Positions 1 through 11,336 of a stretch of DNA of 64,000 nucleotides are shown piece after piece; positions within the stretch are counted from its first letter, which is position 1, and each line of letters opens with the position of its first letter. A model generated the notes under the pieces. That model was not told the origin of the DNA and made no database searches. It saw nothing but the letters and a program-made list of their open reading frames with translations. Origin of the DNA: Circinella minor (Eukaryota; Mucoromycota; Mucoromycetes; Mucorales; Lichtheimiaceae); assembly GCA_016758965.1 (NCBI GenBank), contig JAEPRB010000112.1, positions 1 through 64,000 of the forward strand, in the 5' to 3' direction. Position numbers and translations under genes: made by a program.

Positions 1-982
<982 letters not shown>

Positions 983-1424
983 GATGATATATAAGTTTGT
1001 TATGTAGAAAGTTAAAAGAAAAAAAGTTAAAAGAAAAAAAAAAGAAAGAAGAAAAAAAAAAAAAAAGATCTGTGCAAGATATTAAAAAAAATCGTTATCG
1101 CAGTCTCATTTACAGCCAAAAAGATGAATGACTCATTGGCTGTAATTATTTTATTTAATGCTCAATTTTTTTTTTTTTTAGAAAGATCGGCAAAAAAAAA
1201 AACAAAAAAAAGAAACACGCACAATCATACATCTTTTATGCATAAGCAAATAAACATCCATAATTAAATATATATAAAAAAAAGGGGGATATATTAAAGT
1301 ACTTTATTACAAAGAAAAAAGAGAATGGACAATAAACAATAAGTAATAGTTGTTAAAAAAAGAATAAGTTTGTGTGCGAATAAGGAAAAAAAGGATAAAT
1401 AATATATATAAAAAAAAAAAAAAA
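983..1424. other. intergenic, DAHP synthase 5' flank and F-box/WD40 3' flank
   Basis: No gene seen. The DNA is dominated by A/T runs (for example around 1012-1070 and 1170-1210). It holds the upstream region of the DAHP synthase gene, which reads leftwards, and the 3' end region of the F-box/WD40 gene. Confidence 0.6.
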
Positions 1425-4188
1425 TTACATAAGAAATTGAGTATCAATACCATGGGCGAAATCATATTTTACAATTTTTGCCAAGTTAGAACAACAAACA
1501 ATACGTGCATAATCAAATTGTAAATTAAGCACTTTTCCTTCAATAGCTTGACTAAGACTTCTTAAATGACATCCTTGACTGAGAGACCAAATACGAAGAC
1601 TACCATCATAACTACCACTAATAATTCGATCTTCTTGTTGACTCATCTGTAATGTTCGAACCAAATCGGTATGGCCAACCAATGTATGTAAACATTTACC
1701 AGTTTCTGCATCCCATACTTTAATAGTTTGATCACTAGAGCCACTCACAATTCTTGTACCATCGAATTCAACACAAGCAATACCTCGACTATGAGAATCA
1801 AATGTACGTAAACATTCACCTGTTTCCATATCCCACATTTTCACCGTACGATCACCTGAGGCAGAAACAATACGATTATCTTTGAATTGGATCGCATTCA
1901 CAGCAGCATGATGACCTCGTAAAACACGTAAAGTTTCACCACTTTCTAAATCCCATACACGTATAGTATGATCTTTGGATGAACTGACAATTCGATCTTG
2001 AGAAAATCGTAAATTTAAAACACTCGAACTATGACCATGTAAGATACGTAATACGCGACCTGTTTCCATATCCCATTTCACCATGGTCTTGTCACTACTA
2101 CCACTAATAATATATCGATCATCGTATTGTAAACAAAGAACACTAGCACCATGAGAACATAATGTACGTCGACATTCTCCTGTACGCATATCCCAAATCT
2201 TGATGGTACGATCGCGACTACCACTGATAATTTTATCTTCGTCAAATTGAATACAATAAATTCCTTCAAGATGCATATCGCTTAAGGAATCTTTGTGTGG
2301 GAAAACACGCATTTTGCATTTTCCTTCTTTCCATCGTTTATCTATTAAATGTCGATTACGATAAAGACGTCGCCAATTGATAAATCGGGTATCGGTGGTT
2401 TCATTATAATGATAGAGTGCGGTTTCGTCATATTTTACATGGCGACGCGGAGATGGACGATTTTTATAAGGCCGTTCAATGACCATATTGGTAAGAGCAG
2501 AAGTGGTTTTGGATGATGATGGTAAAACAGTTGCAGATCTTGATGCAGCTGTAACAAGGGATGATGGAGATGATGATGATGAGGTTGTTGGACGTGCAAA
2601 AGTAGATACACTACTACGTATACTGTCACGTGTTAATGGTAATGGATGAAGGGGATGATATTGTCGACGAGAAGATGAGGATGAGATAGGTAATGGATGA
2701 GAGCGTGATGGTGATGTTGGTGAAGCAAGTGAAAGTGGAAGTGGGAATGGAATAGGTGGTAATGTATTATTACTATTATTGTTCATGTTGTGAATTCTAC
2801 GACTTAAAGCAGATGTAGAAGAGGATGCAATCGGTGAAGTTTCGTCAGGTATACTACTACTGCTATTACTTGACAATAATGTCGTTGCTGTGATTATCCC
2901 TTCTTGTTCTCTTACTTCTTCGTCTTCTTCCTCTTCTTCTTCTTCAGTACTATGCTCATTATTACTGTTCATATTTGTAGTTGATGTTGCCATACTAGCG
3001 GTACTATTACTTTCAACAGGTGTTGGTGTGTCTATAGATGCATTTGTTGTCGTACTTGATGAAGCTGAAGTGGTTGTGTTTTCTTGATGTTGATGAAGTG
3101 TTCGTCGTTGACGAAGTCTTAAGAATAAATCACCTGGTCGACGAAAAGGTCTCAAGCGGCCCGATGCGGGTGCCCCAGGCATTTTAGGTAGTGCAGCTGG
3201 ATCATACATGGAAGCTGTTGTTCGTGCAAGTGGTACAGGTGTTAAACGTAAATCATCTGTATGCTGTAACTGTTGTTGTTGTTGTTGTAACTGTAACTGT
3301 GAATGTGAAATAGTATTATTTATATATGTTTCCATTGCACGTTGATCATAATTCCAACCTTGTTGTGTAAATAATCTTTTCCATAATGTTTGATCTTGGC
3401 TCAATTGACGCCATCGTCGTGATACCCCAGATATACGAGCTAATGTAAGTGCATCAACGAATTGTAATATATGTAATGCAAGTTCATAAGGTAATAACTA
3501 TATAAATAGAAATTATTTAGAGAATATAAAAAAATAGTTTTTAGTTTCAGTAATAATAATAATAATAATAATAATAATTTACCGATAAAAAATCACGATG
3601 AAGTAAAGGAAGTAATCGATTAACAGCACCACGAGCATTAGAAGTAGATATTGTTAATAATAATTGATATGCAAATTCTATATAAAAAAATAAATAGTTT
3701 ATTATGCAGTTCTATCAATAATAATAATAATAATAATGCATCCTTATTATTCTCTTTCCTTTTCCTTCTTATTTTCTCCCTCTCTTGTCCTCCTTCTTTC
3801 TTTCTCTTTTTTACTCCCTTTTTGTTTTCAATTATTCTTTACTTTTCCCACCCACTCCTCTTCCCCCCCCCCAAAAAAAAAAAAAAACTCACCAGCTTTT
3901 TGGTCATCGCTCCAATTACTCATACAATCCGGTAATTCGAACCTTTGTTCAACATATCCTTCGTCTGCATGGTCAACGTCGTCTATTATTTATAATTTAT
4001 TATATATATATATATATGTTAATCTCTTTATTGTTTCAAAAACTATTATCAACTTTATTTGAAGCTGACTAATTTCAAAAAAGAGAGAAAAAAGTTTTGG
4101 TGCATTTTAAAGTACCATTAGTAGTGGTAGTAGTAGTAGTAGAAGAAGAAGAAGTAGTAATAGCTTTTTCGAGGTGTGAATTCCTCAT
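1425..4188 (-). CDS. F-box/WD40-repeat protein, SCF ubiquitin ligase substrate receptor
   Basis: Substrate-recognition subunit of an SCF E3 ubiquitin ligase. Four exons keep phase: 4188-4116, 3982-3893, 3677-3583 and 3497-1425, giving 776 residues. The first exon and its GTACTT donor are the least certain part. An F-box spans about residues 86-130, starting LLPYELALHILQFVD and ending SQDQTLWK. A long Ser/Thr/Gln-rich, probably disordered linker follows with an acidic run of glutamates. Seven WD40 blades fill about residues 485-757, with repeated IISGSRDRTIKIWD-like units. The C-terminus reads HGIDTQFLM. The fold combination is that of the Cdc4/Fbw7, Met30 and beta-TrCP/FWD-1 group; I cannot choose among them from sequence alone. 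The large single exon containing all blades is consistent with an ordinary expressed gene. Minisatellite-like AAT repeats lie in intron 3. Confidence 0.9.
3551..3580. repeat. AAT/ATT trinucleotide repeat in an intron
   Basis: About ten TAA/AAT units lie within the third intron of the F-box/WD40 gene, next to its donor site. A shorter array of the same unit lies in the preceding intron near 3718-3737. Confidence 0.85.
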
Positions 4189-4532
4189 TTAGATTCTGAC
4201 GATATATAATTTTAAAAAAAAATATAAAATATAAAAAAAAAAAAAAAAAAAAAAGAAAGAGAAGGTCGAAAAGAAGAAATAAAAATAAGAAAGCAAATAA
4301 TCGAATAGAAAAAAAGAAAAAAAGGGCAACGCTTCTGTATTAGGCAATTTTAGTGTAAAGCTGCAAGTCCGATAACTTTTAGGCAAACCATGCGGTTTTA
4401 GAAATTTTATTAAAAGAAACTTTTTTTTTTGCTTTTCTTGAATGCAAATTTTAGGGGTAGTATGTACATTTTTAAATAAATTAGAAATATTGTAAAGTTG
4501 AGGGGGTCCGTGTGTTTGTGCGTACGTGCATG

Positions 4533-4571
<39 letters not shown>

Positions 4572-4720
4572 CTGATAACAATAATATATGTGTGTGTGTA
4601 TATATGTATGATGAACGAGAAACTGGCAAAGGGTATAATTTTACAAGCGAAAGAAAAAGTTGAGATTCAAGCGTGGTGTGTATGTTTTGTGATTGAAATT
4701 AAAGAAAGATAGATTATTAC
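4189..4720. other. intergenic with TAA microsatellite
   Basis: Upstream flank of the F-box/WD40 gene and downstream flank of the mitochondrial carrier gene. It contains a poly-A stretch near 4237-4254 and a TAA array at about 4535-4570. Reading frames here are low-complexity translations of the repeats and are not supported as genes. Confidence 0.6.
4535..4570. repeat. TAA trinucleotide microsatellite
   Basis: About twelve TAA units in tandem, directly visible, followed by a short TG run near 4589-4600. Confidence 0.9.
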
Positions 4721-5783
4721 TTAGTCAAGCATAACTGTTTTCAAGGTTTCATAAGTGGGGAAAAAGATACCACAAATACCAAACCACCAAAAACTACGAG
4801 GCATAGCACCAGCAAAGAATTCGCGATATACTTTAACGGGTCGACCTTGTGCTTGTGCCCACATTCTCTTTGTCATATCCATTACAGTGACTCGACCAAC
4901 ATTTGCTGGAGTTCCCGAATGACGACGTTCAGTAATCATACGAGTTCGAATGACATCCATTGGAGTTGTAAAATAACCAGCCATAAAACCACTAATACCA
5001 CCATAAACAATGGTTTGTAATGTTGGGATACCCACTTGTTCTTCAAATGCTGCACTGGCAACAATTGTTTTGTGATGTTTAGCTTGTTCAATCCATTCTC
5101 GATATACGGAACGACGATGGAAAGCTTTAAAATTTTCATACGATACTAACAAAATCACCATGAAGGGAGAATCACGTGCAGCGATAGCCCAAAAACCTTT
5201 AAATAATCCACGAGGACCTTCTTCCAACAATGTTTGACGAACAACATAAGAAGCAGTGGATCGTCCAGCATAATGATCCGTTTGTAACTTTGTTGTAATG
5301 ACTTCACGAGGTACCTTGATGACACTAGAAGCAAGATCACCAATGACTGCTGATAAAGCCGTTGTAGGAATTGACCATCGTTTATCGTTTGGCATTAACT
5401 GACTCTTACAGAATTCATAAGTACTGAATCGTGCACCACCTTGACCAGCAGCACCTAAAGCAGATACGAAAAACCCTTTGCCAAGACTATGTGCTGTTTC
5501 CCGAGTGAAAATACGTCGCCATGGATTAGAAGAGACATCAGCTTGAATTCTAGTTTTGATTGTATCCAAAGGATGCATGATTGAATAAGACAGAGAAAGT
5601 CCCATTGCTCCTGAAGCCAAATGATCTGTCAAAAAATAATAAATTTTATTAGTATCTTGTGAACAAATTATAGGTTTTTACTTTTTTTATTATTGATATG
5701 TAATTTACTAACTTACATTTATAAAGTTCACCAGGTGTATAAACCTTTTTAGAAGTGTTGTTGTTGACTGTTACTGATGACAT
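4721..5783 (-). CDS. mitochondrial carrier family protein (SAM-carrier-like)
   Basis: Solute carrier of the inner mitochondrial membrane (SLC25/MCF family). Exon 1 is 5783-5717 and exon 2 is 5625-4721, joined by a GTAAGT/ACAG intron in phase 1 to give about 323 residues, close to the usual 300. Three carrier repeats are seen. Their signatures are HPLDTIKTR near residue 42, VPREVITTK near 132 and TPMDVIRTR near 245. The second lacks the usual P-x-[DE] acid position and reads P-R-E, which also occurs in S-adenosylmethionine carriers of the Pet8/SLC25A26 type. The charged first-helix motif and the arrangement PLDT..VPxEV..TPxDV favour that subfamily, but the transported substrate is an inference. 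The neighbouring genes give no further hint. Confidence 0.85.
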
Positions 5784-7057
5784 GATAATGATGTGGTGAT
5801 AATAATTATTATAATTGACGACTAAAACACAAGGAAAACCCTTTCTTTTAAAGTGTTAAGATCCAAAAAAGGGGCTGAAAAAAAGATGTTTTTATAGAAA
5901 AAAAAAAAAAAAAAAGATTATATAGATCATTTTTCTACTTCATTTTTTATCTTTTTATATAAAGAAATTCAGCTCCATTTAAAAGGTGAGTCAATTCATT
6001 AACCAATCAAAATGAACAGATTAACATAAGTCATTTTGAATTTTCAATTTTGGCATTTAAAGCACTTTTTAATAAAATTTGATTGGATATTGTAAGTTGT
6101 TTGTCACATTCAGTTTCCTCCAACCAAATTAAAGACGATAAACCCATACCTTTTTTTTTTCATAAGATTTTCATCCCCTTCTTCTTTTTCCCTTGTATCC
6201 AGGTAACGTTATGTCTCGAAAAAAAAAATCTTTTAACAAGCTGTCAATAAAATATAAGCTAATATCTAACTATATATTGGATAGGTATATTAGATAAGTA
6301 ACATGCAAAAATGGCACAAACGTAATTTTAGTGATACAACAAAAAGAAAGCCAGGAAAAAATTCCGAGCGTCTGCCCACTTTATGCCTCAATCTTTTTCA
6401 CTTACCCTACGACTCATCAAAACTTATAATGCTTTCTTTCGAATAAGTACATATATTCTTCTTGGGGTTATGAATCATGCTAAGCTCTTTTTCTTGTAAA
6501 AAAGAGTACACACTTGGGTGTGTTCTTTTTATTACCCCGTACATTTAATAATCATTATTACCATTCAAGAAACAAAAAGATATACATCCTGCTTCAACTC
6601 CTGCCGTTGTTATTGCTATTATACTAGCTCATGTTTCTTCTTCTCGACACTCCATGCCTATTCTTATAATTGGTTCTTTAACAGCAATAATGTCGTTCTC
6701 ATATAACAAGAATTTTTTTTTCAACTGTACTACTTTTATCTGTTCAAACTTGTTTGTGGTACAACTATTTTCTTCAACATACCGTTCAATGTAAAACAAG
6801 TTCATATGATTCAAATGGTGTCAAATGTTGGAGCTGCTGTAATTGATGACTTTTGTTTATAACAATTTACATATTACTCAAGGAAGGAAGATAGATATTG
6901 TATTTTTTAATGTTTTGGTTACAACATTTCAAAAACCTATCTCCATAAAGGGGTGCATGAACTAATCTCGCAACAATTTCTTTCTCCGATTCTAAATACT
7001 GACCGCATTAGAGAGTATATTGGTTTGAAAATCAGACTATCTTTATAAATTAGGTGG
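5784..7057. other. intergenic; left flank of inversion breakpoint
   Basis: About 1.3 kb without a gene I can defend. It includes the promoter side of the carrier gene, with TA-rich stretches near 5925-5945. It ends at the junction with the truncated retrotransposon, at a CAAAAG shared with the opposite junction. A frame at about 6568-6770 (plus strand) reads without stop through a hydrophobic stretch (ASTPAVVIAIILAH) and may be a coding relic. If the inversion model is right, this segment was originally directly upstream of the host gene whose start is now at 10112. Confidence 0.45.
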
Positions 7058-9156
7058 CAAAAGAGTGTATATGTGCTTGGACACCAGATAAATGAAAAAG
7101 GTTATACATCTGACCGCAGAAAGCTTACCAATGTAAATAGTTGGCCAATACCAAAATCTTCTTCCGAAGTCATGTCACTGTTAGGACTTTTTGGATACTT
7201 CCGTCAGCTCATACCTCATATGAGTGATATCACAAAGCCCTTAGACGATTTACGTTATTCTAAAGATGTCGTTAGTCAATGGGGTCAGAAACAAGAAGAA
7301 GCATTTCGAAAATTAAAACATGCTTTGCTTAGTGCACCATTTTTAAGCTTCCCTGATATGTCAAAAAGATTCTATGTTGCAACAGATGCATCCAACAACG
7401 TAGGCATATCTGCTGTTTTATATCAAAAGTATGATAACAAAAAGCATTATATTTCTTTCATGGCTAGAGCCTTAACCAAATCAGAGAGAAATTATATGAT
7501 TACAAAGAAAGAATTACTTGCTGTTGTTTTTGCCCTAAAAAAGTTTCATCAATATCTATGGGGAAATCCATTTAACTTATACACAGACCACAAAGCACTT
7601 ATATATTTACACTTATATATTTACACAGACAAAAACAACTCAACTCAACTCAATGCTCATAAATTGGTACTATTACCTTATTTGATTATGACTTTGATGT
7701 TATACACATCCCTGGTTTACAAAACGAATTACCCGACATTTTATCCAGAATTTTCCATGCTATAGAAAATTCTTTGGGGGGAATGATGCTATACAAAAGA
7801 ATGAAACAGAAGAATGCAATAGAGCTCTATCAATTGAAGAAAATAGTCTAGCGCCACCAGAAGAAGAAGAAAGAAAATAATTATTAGAAAAAGCGCATTT
7901 ATTCGGACATTTCGGTGCCAATGCAATTGTACAAACCTTACATAGTAATGGACTGTATTGGTCGAACATGAAGCAAGAAGCTGTAGTCTTAGTAATGTCA
8001 TGCAAAGAGTGTCAAAAATTTAATATCGCAAAGAAAGGATACCATCCATCAAAAAGTATAAAAGCAAACTTTCCTGGAGAACATTGGAGTTTAGATTTGG
8101 CAACTTATGATACATCAAGAAATGGGAATGGATATCTATTAGTTATGGTAGATGTATGTACATGTTTTTGTATACTCAGACCATTACCAGATAAGAAAGC
8201 AGAAACTATTGTTAGAACTTTGATACAAATCTTTTGTGATTTTGGTTTGCCTAAAAGAATTCAATCAGATAATGGCACAGAATTTGTAAATGATCTTATG
8301 AAAAGATTTGCAAGACACTCTGGTTTTGAACATAGGCTGGTTACGCCATATTTTCCGGCTGCCAATGGTACCGCAGAAAAATGGGTACATAAAACTACTA
8401 TTACTATAAAGGAAATGATTAGAGGTGCTACTTTAGACTGGGACACATATGTACCTGCCGTACAACTGGCAATCAATGACAATGTTTCTACTAGACATAA
8501 CAGATACTGTTACTAAGAAAAGAGAAGAACAGTTTAATAAAGCTCATAGAATTGTAGAGTATAAGCCTGGTGATTATATCATGGTCAGAGTACCAGATCC
8601 AATGGAAAAAATGAATCCCACATACAAAGGTCCATACAAAGTTGTAATTAAATCAACAGGAGGATCATATTCATTAGAAGATTATGAAGGCAAATTAGCT
8701 GGAAGAAATTTCGTGCCATCACAAATGATATTTGTTAGAAAAGTTGCTGATGTACCAGTGGACGAAATATACGATGTAGAAAGTATAGTAGATCATAAAG
8801 AGCATGATGGTAACTTTTTAATATACCGTGTCCGATGGGCAGGTTATGGTGAAGAAGATAATACATGGGAACTACCAGAGAATTTCGGTGATCCTACTTT
8901 TATTACAAAATACTGGAATGAACACAAACGATATATTGCTTAATAATAATATATCGGCACAGCAGAAAAGAAAAAGAGATAATAAGGAGAAACCAACGCT
9001 ACAAAATATAAATAAAAGCAAGAAAGAGAACCAAAATATTCCTGAGAATAAAAGAAACAATATTCAAAGAAAAGGAAGATATAACTTTCGAAGCAAATGA
9101 TAAAATCAAAGTAATAAACTTTTTTTACGACTTTAGAAAAGCCTGGAAGGGGCAAA
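7058..9156 (+). mobile_element. Ty3/gypsy chromovirus, 3' half (RT end, RNase H, integrase, chromodomain), decayed
   Basis: The 3' half of a pol gene, starting abruptly inside the reverse transcriptase thumb with QKSVYVLGHQINEKGY. An RNase H follows (FYVATDASNNVGISAVLYQ, then YTDHKAL), broken near 7600-7680 by a short tandem duplication of about 14 bp and a frameshift. A stop precedes the integrase zinc finger (H-x3-H ... CKECQKF, about 7890-8015). The integrase core shows WSLDLATYD, SDNGTEF and the following glutamate. A deletion or rearrangement near 8505 removes the end of the core. The C-terminal part, 8510-8943, has the GPY-type domain (YKGPYKVV) and a chromodomain (YDVESIVDHK ... YRVRWAGYGEEDNTWE). 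A purine-rich tract GAAGGGGCAAA directly precedes the LTR, as a polypurine tract should. It is not functional as it stands. Confidence 0.92.
8510..8943 (+). pseudogene. integrase C-terminus with chromodomain (element fragment)
   Basis: This frame stays open from the integrase deletion point to a natural stop at 8943. A GPY/F-like module (TYKGPYKVVIKSTGG) is followed by a chromodomain with the expected aromatic residues (Y in YDVESIV, W in RVRWAGY, W in NTWELPE). In chromoviruses this domain binds modified histones and directs insertion. That places the element among the chromodomain-bearing Ty3/gypsy elements common in fungi and plants. Confidence 0.85.
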
Positions 9157-9446
9157 TGTAAAATACCTGAGATTCTAAGCATCTACCTCTCATAAAGCTA
9201 AAAAGGAACTTCCTAAGAACAAGGTTATCATACATTAAGATAAAATTCTTCAAGATACATTCTTCAGATGACATAGCAGAAATAACCCATCATAATAAAC
9301 AATTCTACATATAAATAGACCAACTAGTACATAGAATAATGATCTTTATCTTATTTTTAAGAACAAACACTGTTTCAAAGGACTCGTCGTTTTTTTTTTT
9401 ACATTTTTTATTATCGGATTAAATTATTATTCTATCGTACACCTCA
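9157..9446 (+). repeat. 3' LTR of the split chromovirus
   Basis: 290 bp starting TGTAAAATACC after the polypurine tract and ending CGTACACCTCA, with the TG...CA termini of an LTR. It aligns over most of its length, with roughly one difference in ten positions, to the inverted LTR at 12545-12837. The base just outside begins CCGAG, the complement of the CTCGG outside the other LTR. Confidence 0.9.
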
Positions 9447-9451
9447 CCGAG
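9447..9451. repeat. 5-bp target-site duplication, inverted copy
   Basis: CCGAG here is the reverse complement of CTCGG at 12838-12842, which abuts the outer end of the other LTR. Five base pairs is the normal target duplication of Ty3/gypsy elements. The inverted orientation is explained by the later inversion. Confidence 0.85.
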
Positions 9452-10112
9452 AAGCTTCCAATAACTTATCTTCGACAATGGTGTTCGTGCTCAATGCCCA
9501 CTTTGGCTTCGTAAAGCTTTTGTGTTGGTTTTCAACATATTCTCGAAATACTGGTGTCACGATATTCTTGGATCCCGAGGAAGATGTTGGTGGTGGTGTT
9601 ACTGGAGGCATTGATAGCGGTAATAATGATGACAATGAGGATGAAGAAGAAGAAGCTGTTGTGACGGTTGTTGCTAATGGTACTTGACTTGAACTTAATA
9701 GTTTAGCATAGTTGGGTTTGTGTTTTGTGAATCTCTAAATATTTAAGGTATTATAATTCTGGTGAGGGCTCTTTTTTTTTTGATATTTGATAAGATTTAT
9801 TTACTTCATGATACATACGTCAGATCCATGTTTTATTCTTTCAGCAGCGAATGATTTACTCCAAAATTCGTCCGGGTTTACAGGTGGTGAACGTGTTTTG
9901 AAGAAATGGATGTCAAAGTTGGCAAAACCACGAAGGCTTCCTTTTGTATTAAGTAGTAGAGAATCAACATATTCCTGAAATTCTATTTTATACGCGTAAT
10001 CAGTTACCGGATCAATAAATTAAAACAGCTTTGTCAGCCAATACTTACTGTTGCTAATAGAAGCATAAACTGAAGTAGCACTACTATCTGTAGGGTGCGA
10101 GGTGCTCGACAT
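9447..10112 (-). pseudogene. 5' half of a host gene split by retrotransposon insertion and inversion
   Basis: Three exons on the minus strand: 10112-10049 (starts MSSTSHPTDSS), 9982-9819 and 9734 to the LTR edge at 9447. Introns use GTAAGT/ATAG and GTATGT/TTAG, and every join is in phase. The last exon carries a Ser/Pro-rich stretch and then KPKWALSTNTIVEDKLLEAS, where the coding frame runs straight into the target duplication. The frame continues without a gap at 12843 on the plus strand, so this is the front half of the gene whose rear half is 12838-13752. The KW-L-S-VED pattern resembles an expanded family of uncharacterised proteins that I associate with Mucorales; that family link is from memory. 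No function is known to me. As it stands, the transcript would read into the LTR. Confidence 0.75.
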
Positions 10113-11018
10113 TTTTAGTTGTAGGAAGTGTAACTATGGACACGATGGTAACAATGGTAACGGTCACCTTTTGCATAAATACACATTTCTCTTCTGGTAA
10201 AATTAAATTTGCTTCAGTCAGGCGATCTATCACTATACTGACATGTTGAGCGTGTTTTTCTAACGTTTTGGATGCTATAATAATGTCATCAACAAAAGTG
10301 TGACAACAATCTAAGTCTCGAAATAATTTATTCATAACTTTTTGGAATTTTGACGAAATAGGTTTAATCCAAATGGACAACCTTGAAACATATATCGAGT
10401 ACCGATCTTCGGACTCGTGAATGCAAGTTTATGTTGATCGCTTTTCTTGACTGGAAATCTGTTGAATGCACTGGCTAAATCTAGAGTTGTATAAACCCGT
10501 GCATCTCTAAGTGGGTCAAATATTATTGACAAGAGTGGAATTTCGTGCATGTCACTCTTTAAATATTGGTTGAGCAATATAACATCAAGACAGGTACGTA
10601 TCTTTTGGTTCTTTTTCATAGTAGTTGTTAACGGAAAGTTCCAGCGATTGTCTTCATCGGCAGGAATCTCTACAATTGTTCCATTATCAAGCCATTTCTT
10701 TATTTCGTCTTCTACTGCATCTTGTGCTTTATATGGAATTTTATATTGTCGAAGTTGAAGTTTTATCTATTGCGCGATTTTTTTCTAAACTGGTTTGAAT
10801 ATATGCCTTAAATGTGATTTGTTCAAATTCAGTACCAGCTGGAGCATTATTGGGAATTAATGCTCTTTTTCTTGGCTTTTTTCTTTTTCTTCTGAATCTT
10901 TCTAAACCAGTATAAACGATTCCAAAACCATGAAACAAGTTCTTTCCAATGCTCATTGGATGACCTCTTGTAATATTCATAACTTCAAATGAATGTTTAA
11001 CACATAATGACCATTATG

Positions 11019-11336
11019 TCATACTTCTAACGGTTCTGTAATACCAATTCGTTCACTCTTTTTATCAGAACTAGCTAAACAAATATAACCATGGACAGGT
11101 AACACTTTAATATTTTCTTTATCACAAAAATTTCTATCTATAGCTGAAAACGTTGCTCCTCCATCTAACAAAGAAAACACACGTCGTTTCTCTACAGTTA
11201 TAGGTATAAGTGTTTCGTCCTCTTGGTTAATATCTGTTTTCTTTTTATTCTCTGTTTTCTCTTTTATATTTTTTCTCTGTTCTTTATTTGTCAACTTACA
11301 AGGAAGACCATCATCCGTTGTGTTGTCAACTTCTTG
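11019..11336 (-). pseudogene. pol start: linker and aspartic protease (altered active site)
   Basis: Immediately after the gag stop the same frame continues with QEVDNTTDDGLPCKL, then a Lys/Glu-rich linker and a retropepsin-like region. The active-site loop reads LLDGGATFSAID. The expected D-[ST]-G is here D-G-G, so the catalytic triad is altered. The frame ends at a TGA at 11019, and a one-base shift follows before the next RT segment. Probably inactive. Confidence 0.75.

Noticed and set aside
3651..4072. Overlapping plus-strand frames near 3.7-4.0 kb
   Set aside because: They lie over introns and exons of the F-box/WD40 gene on the other strand and are pyrimidine-run translations.
4189..4629. 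Open frame of 146 codons on the minus strand
   Set aside because: It is made of Tyr and Phe runs translated from TAA and A repeats, with no conserved feature.
6629..6814. Minus-strand frame of 61 codons upstream of the retroelement
   Set aside because: Opposite strand of a possibly coding relic, with no family features; kept only as part of the spacer note.
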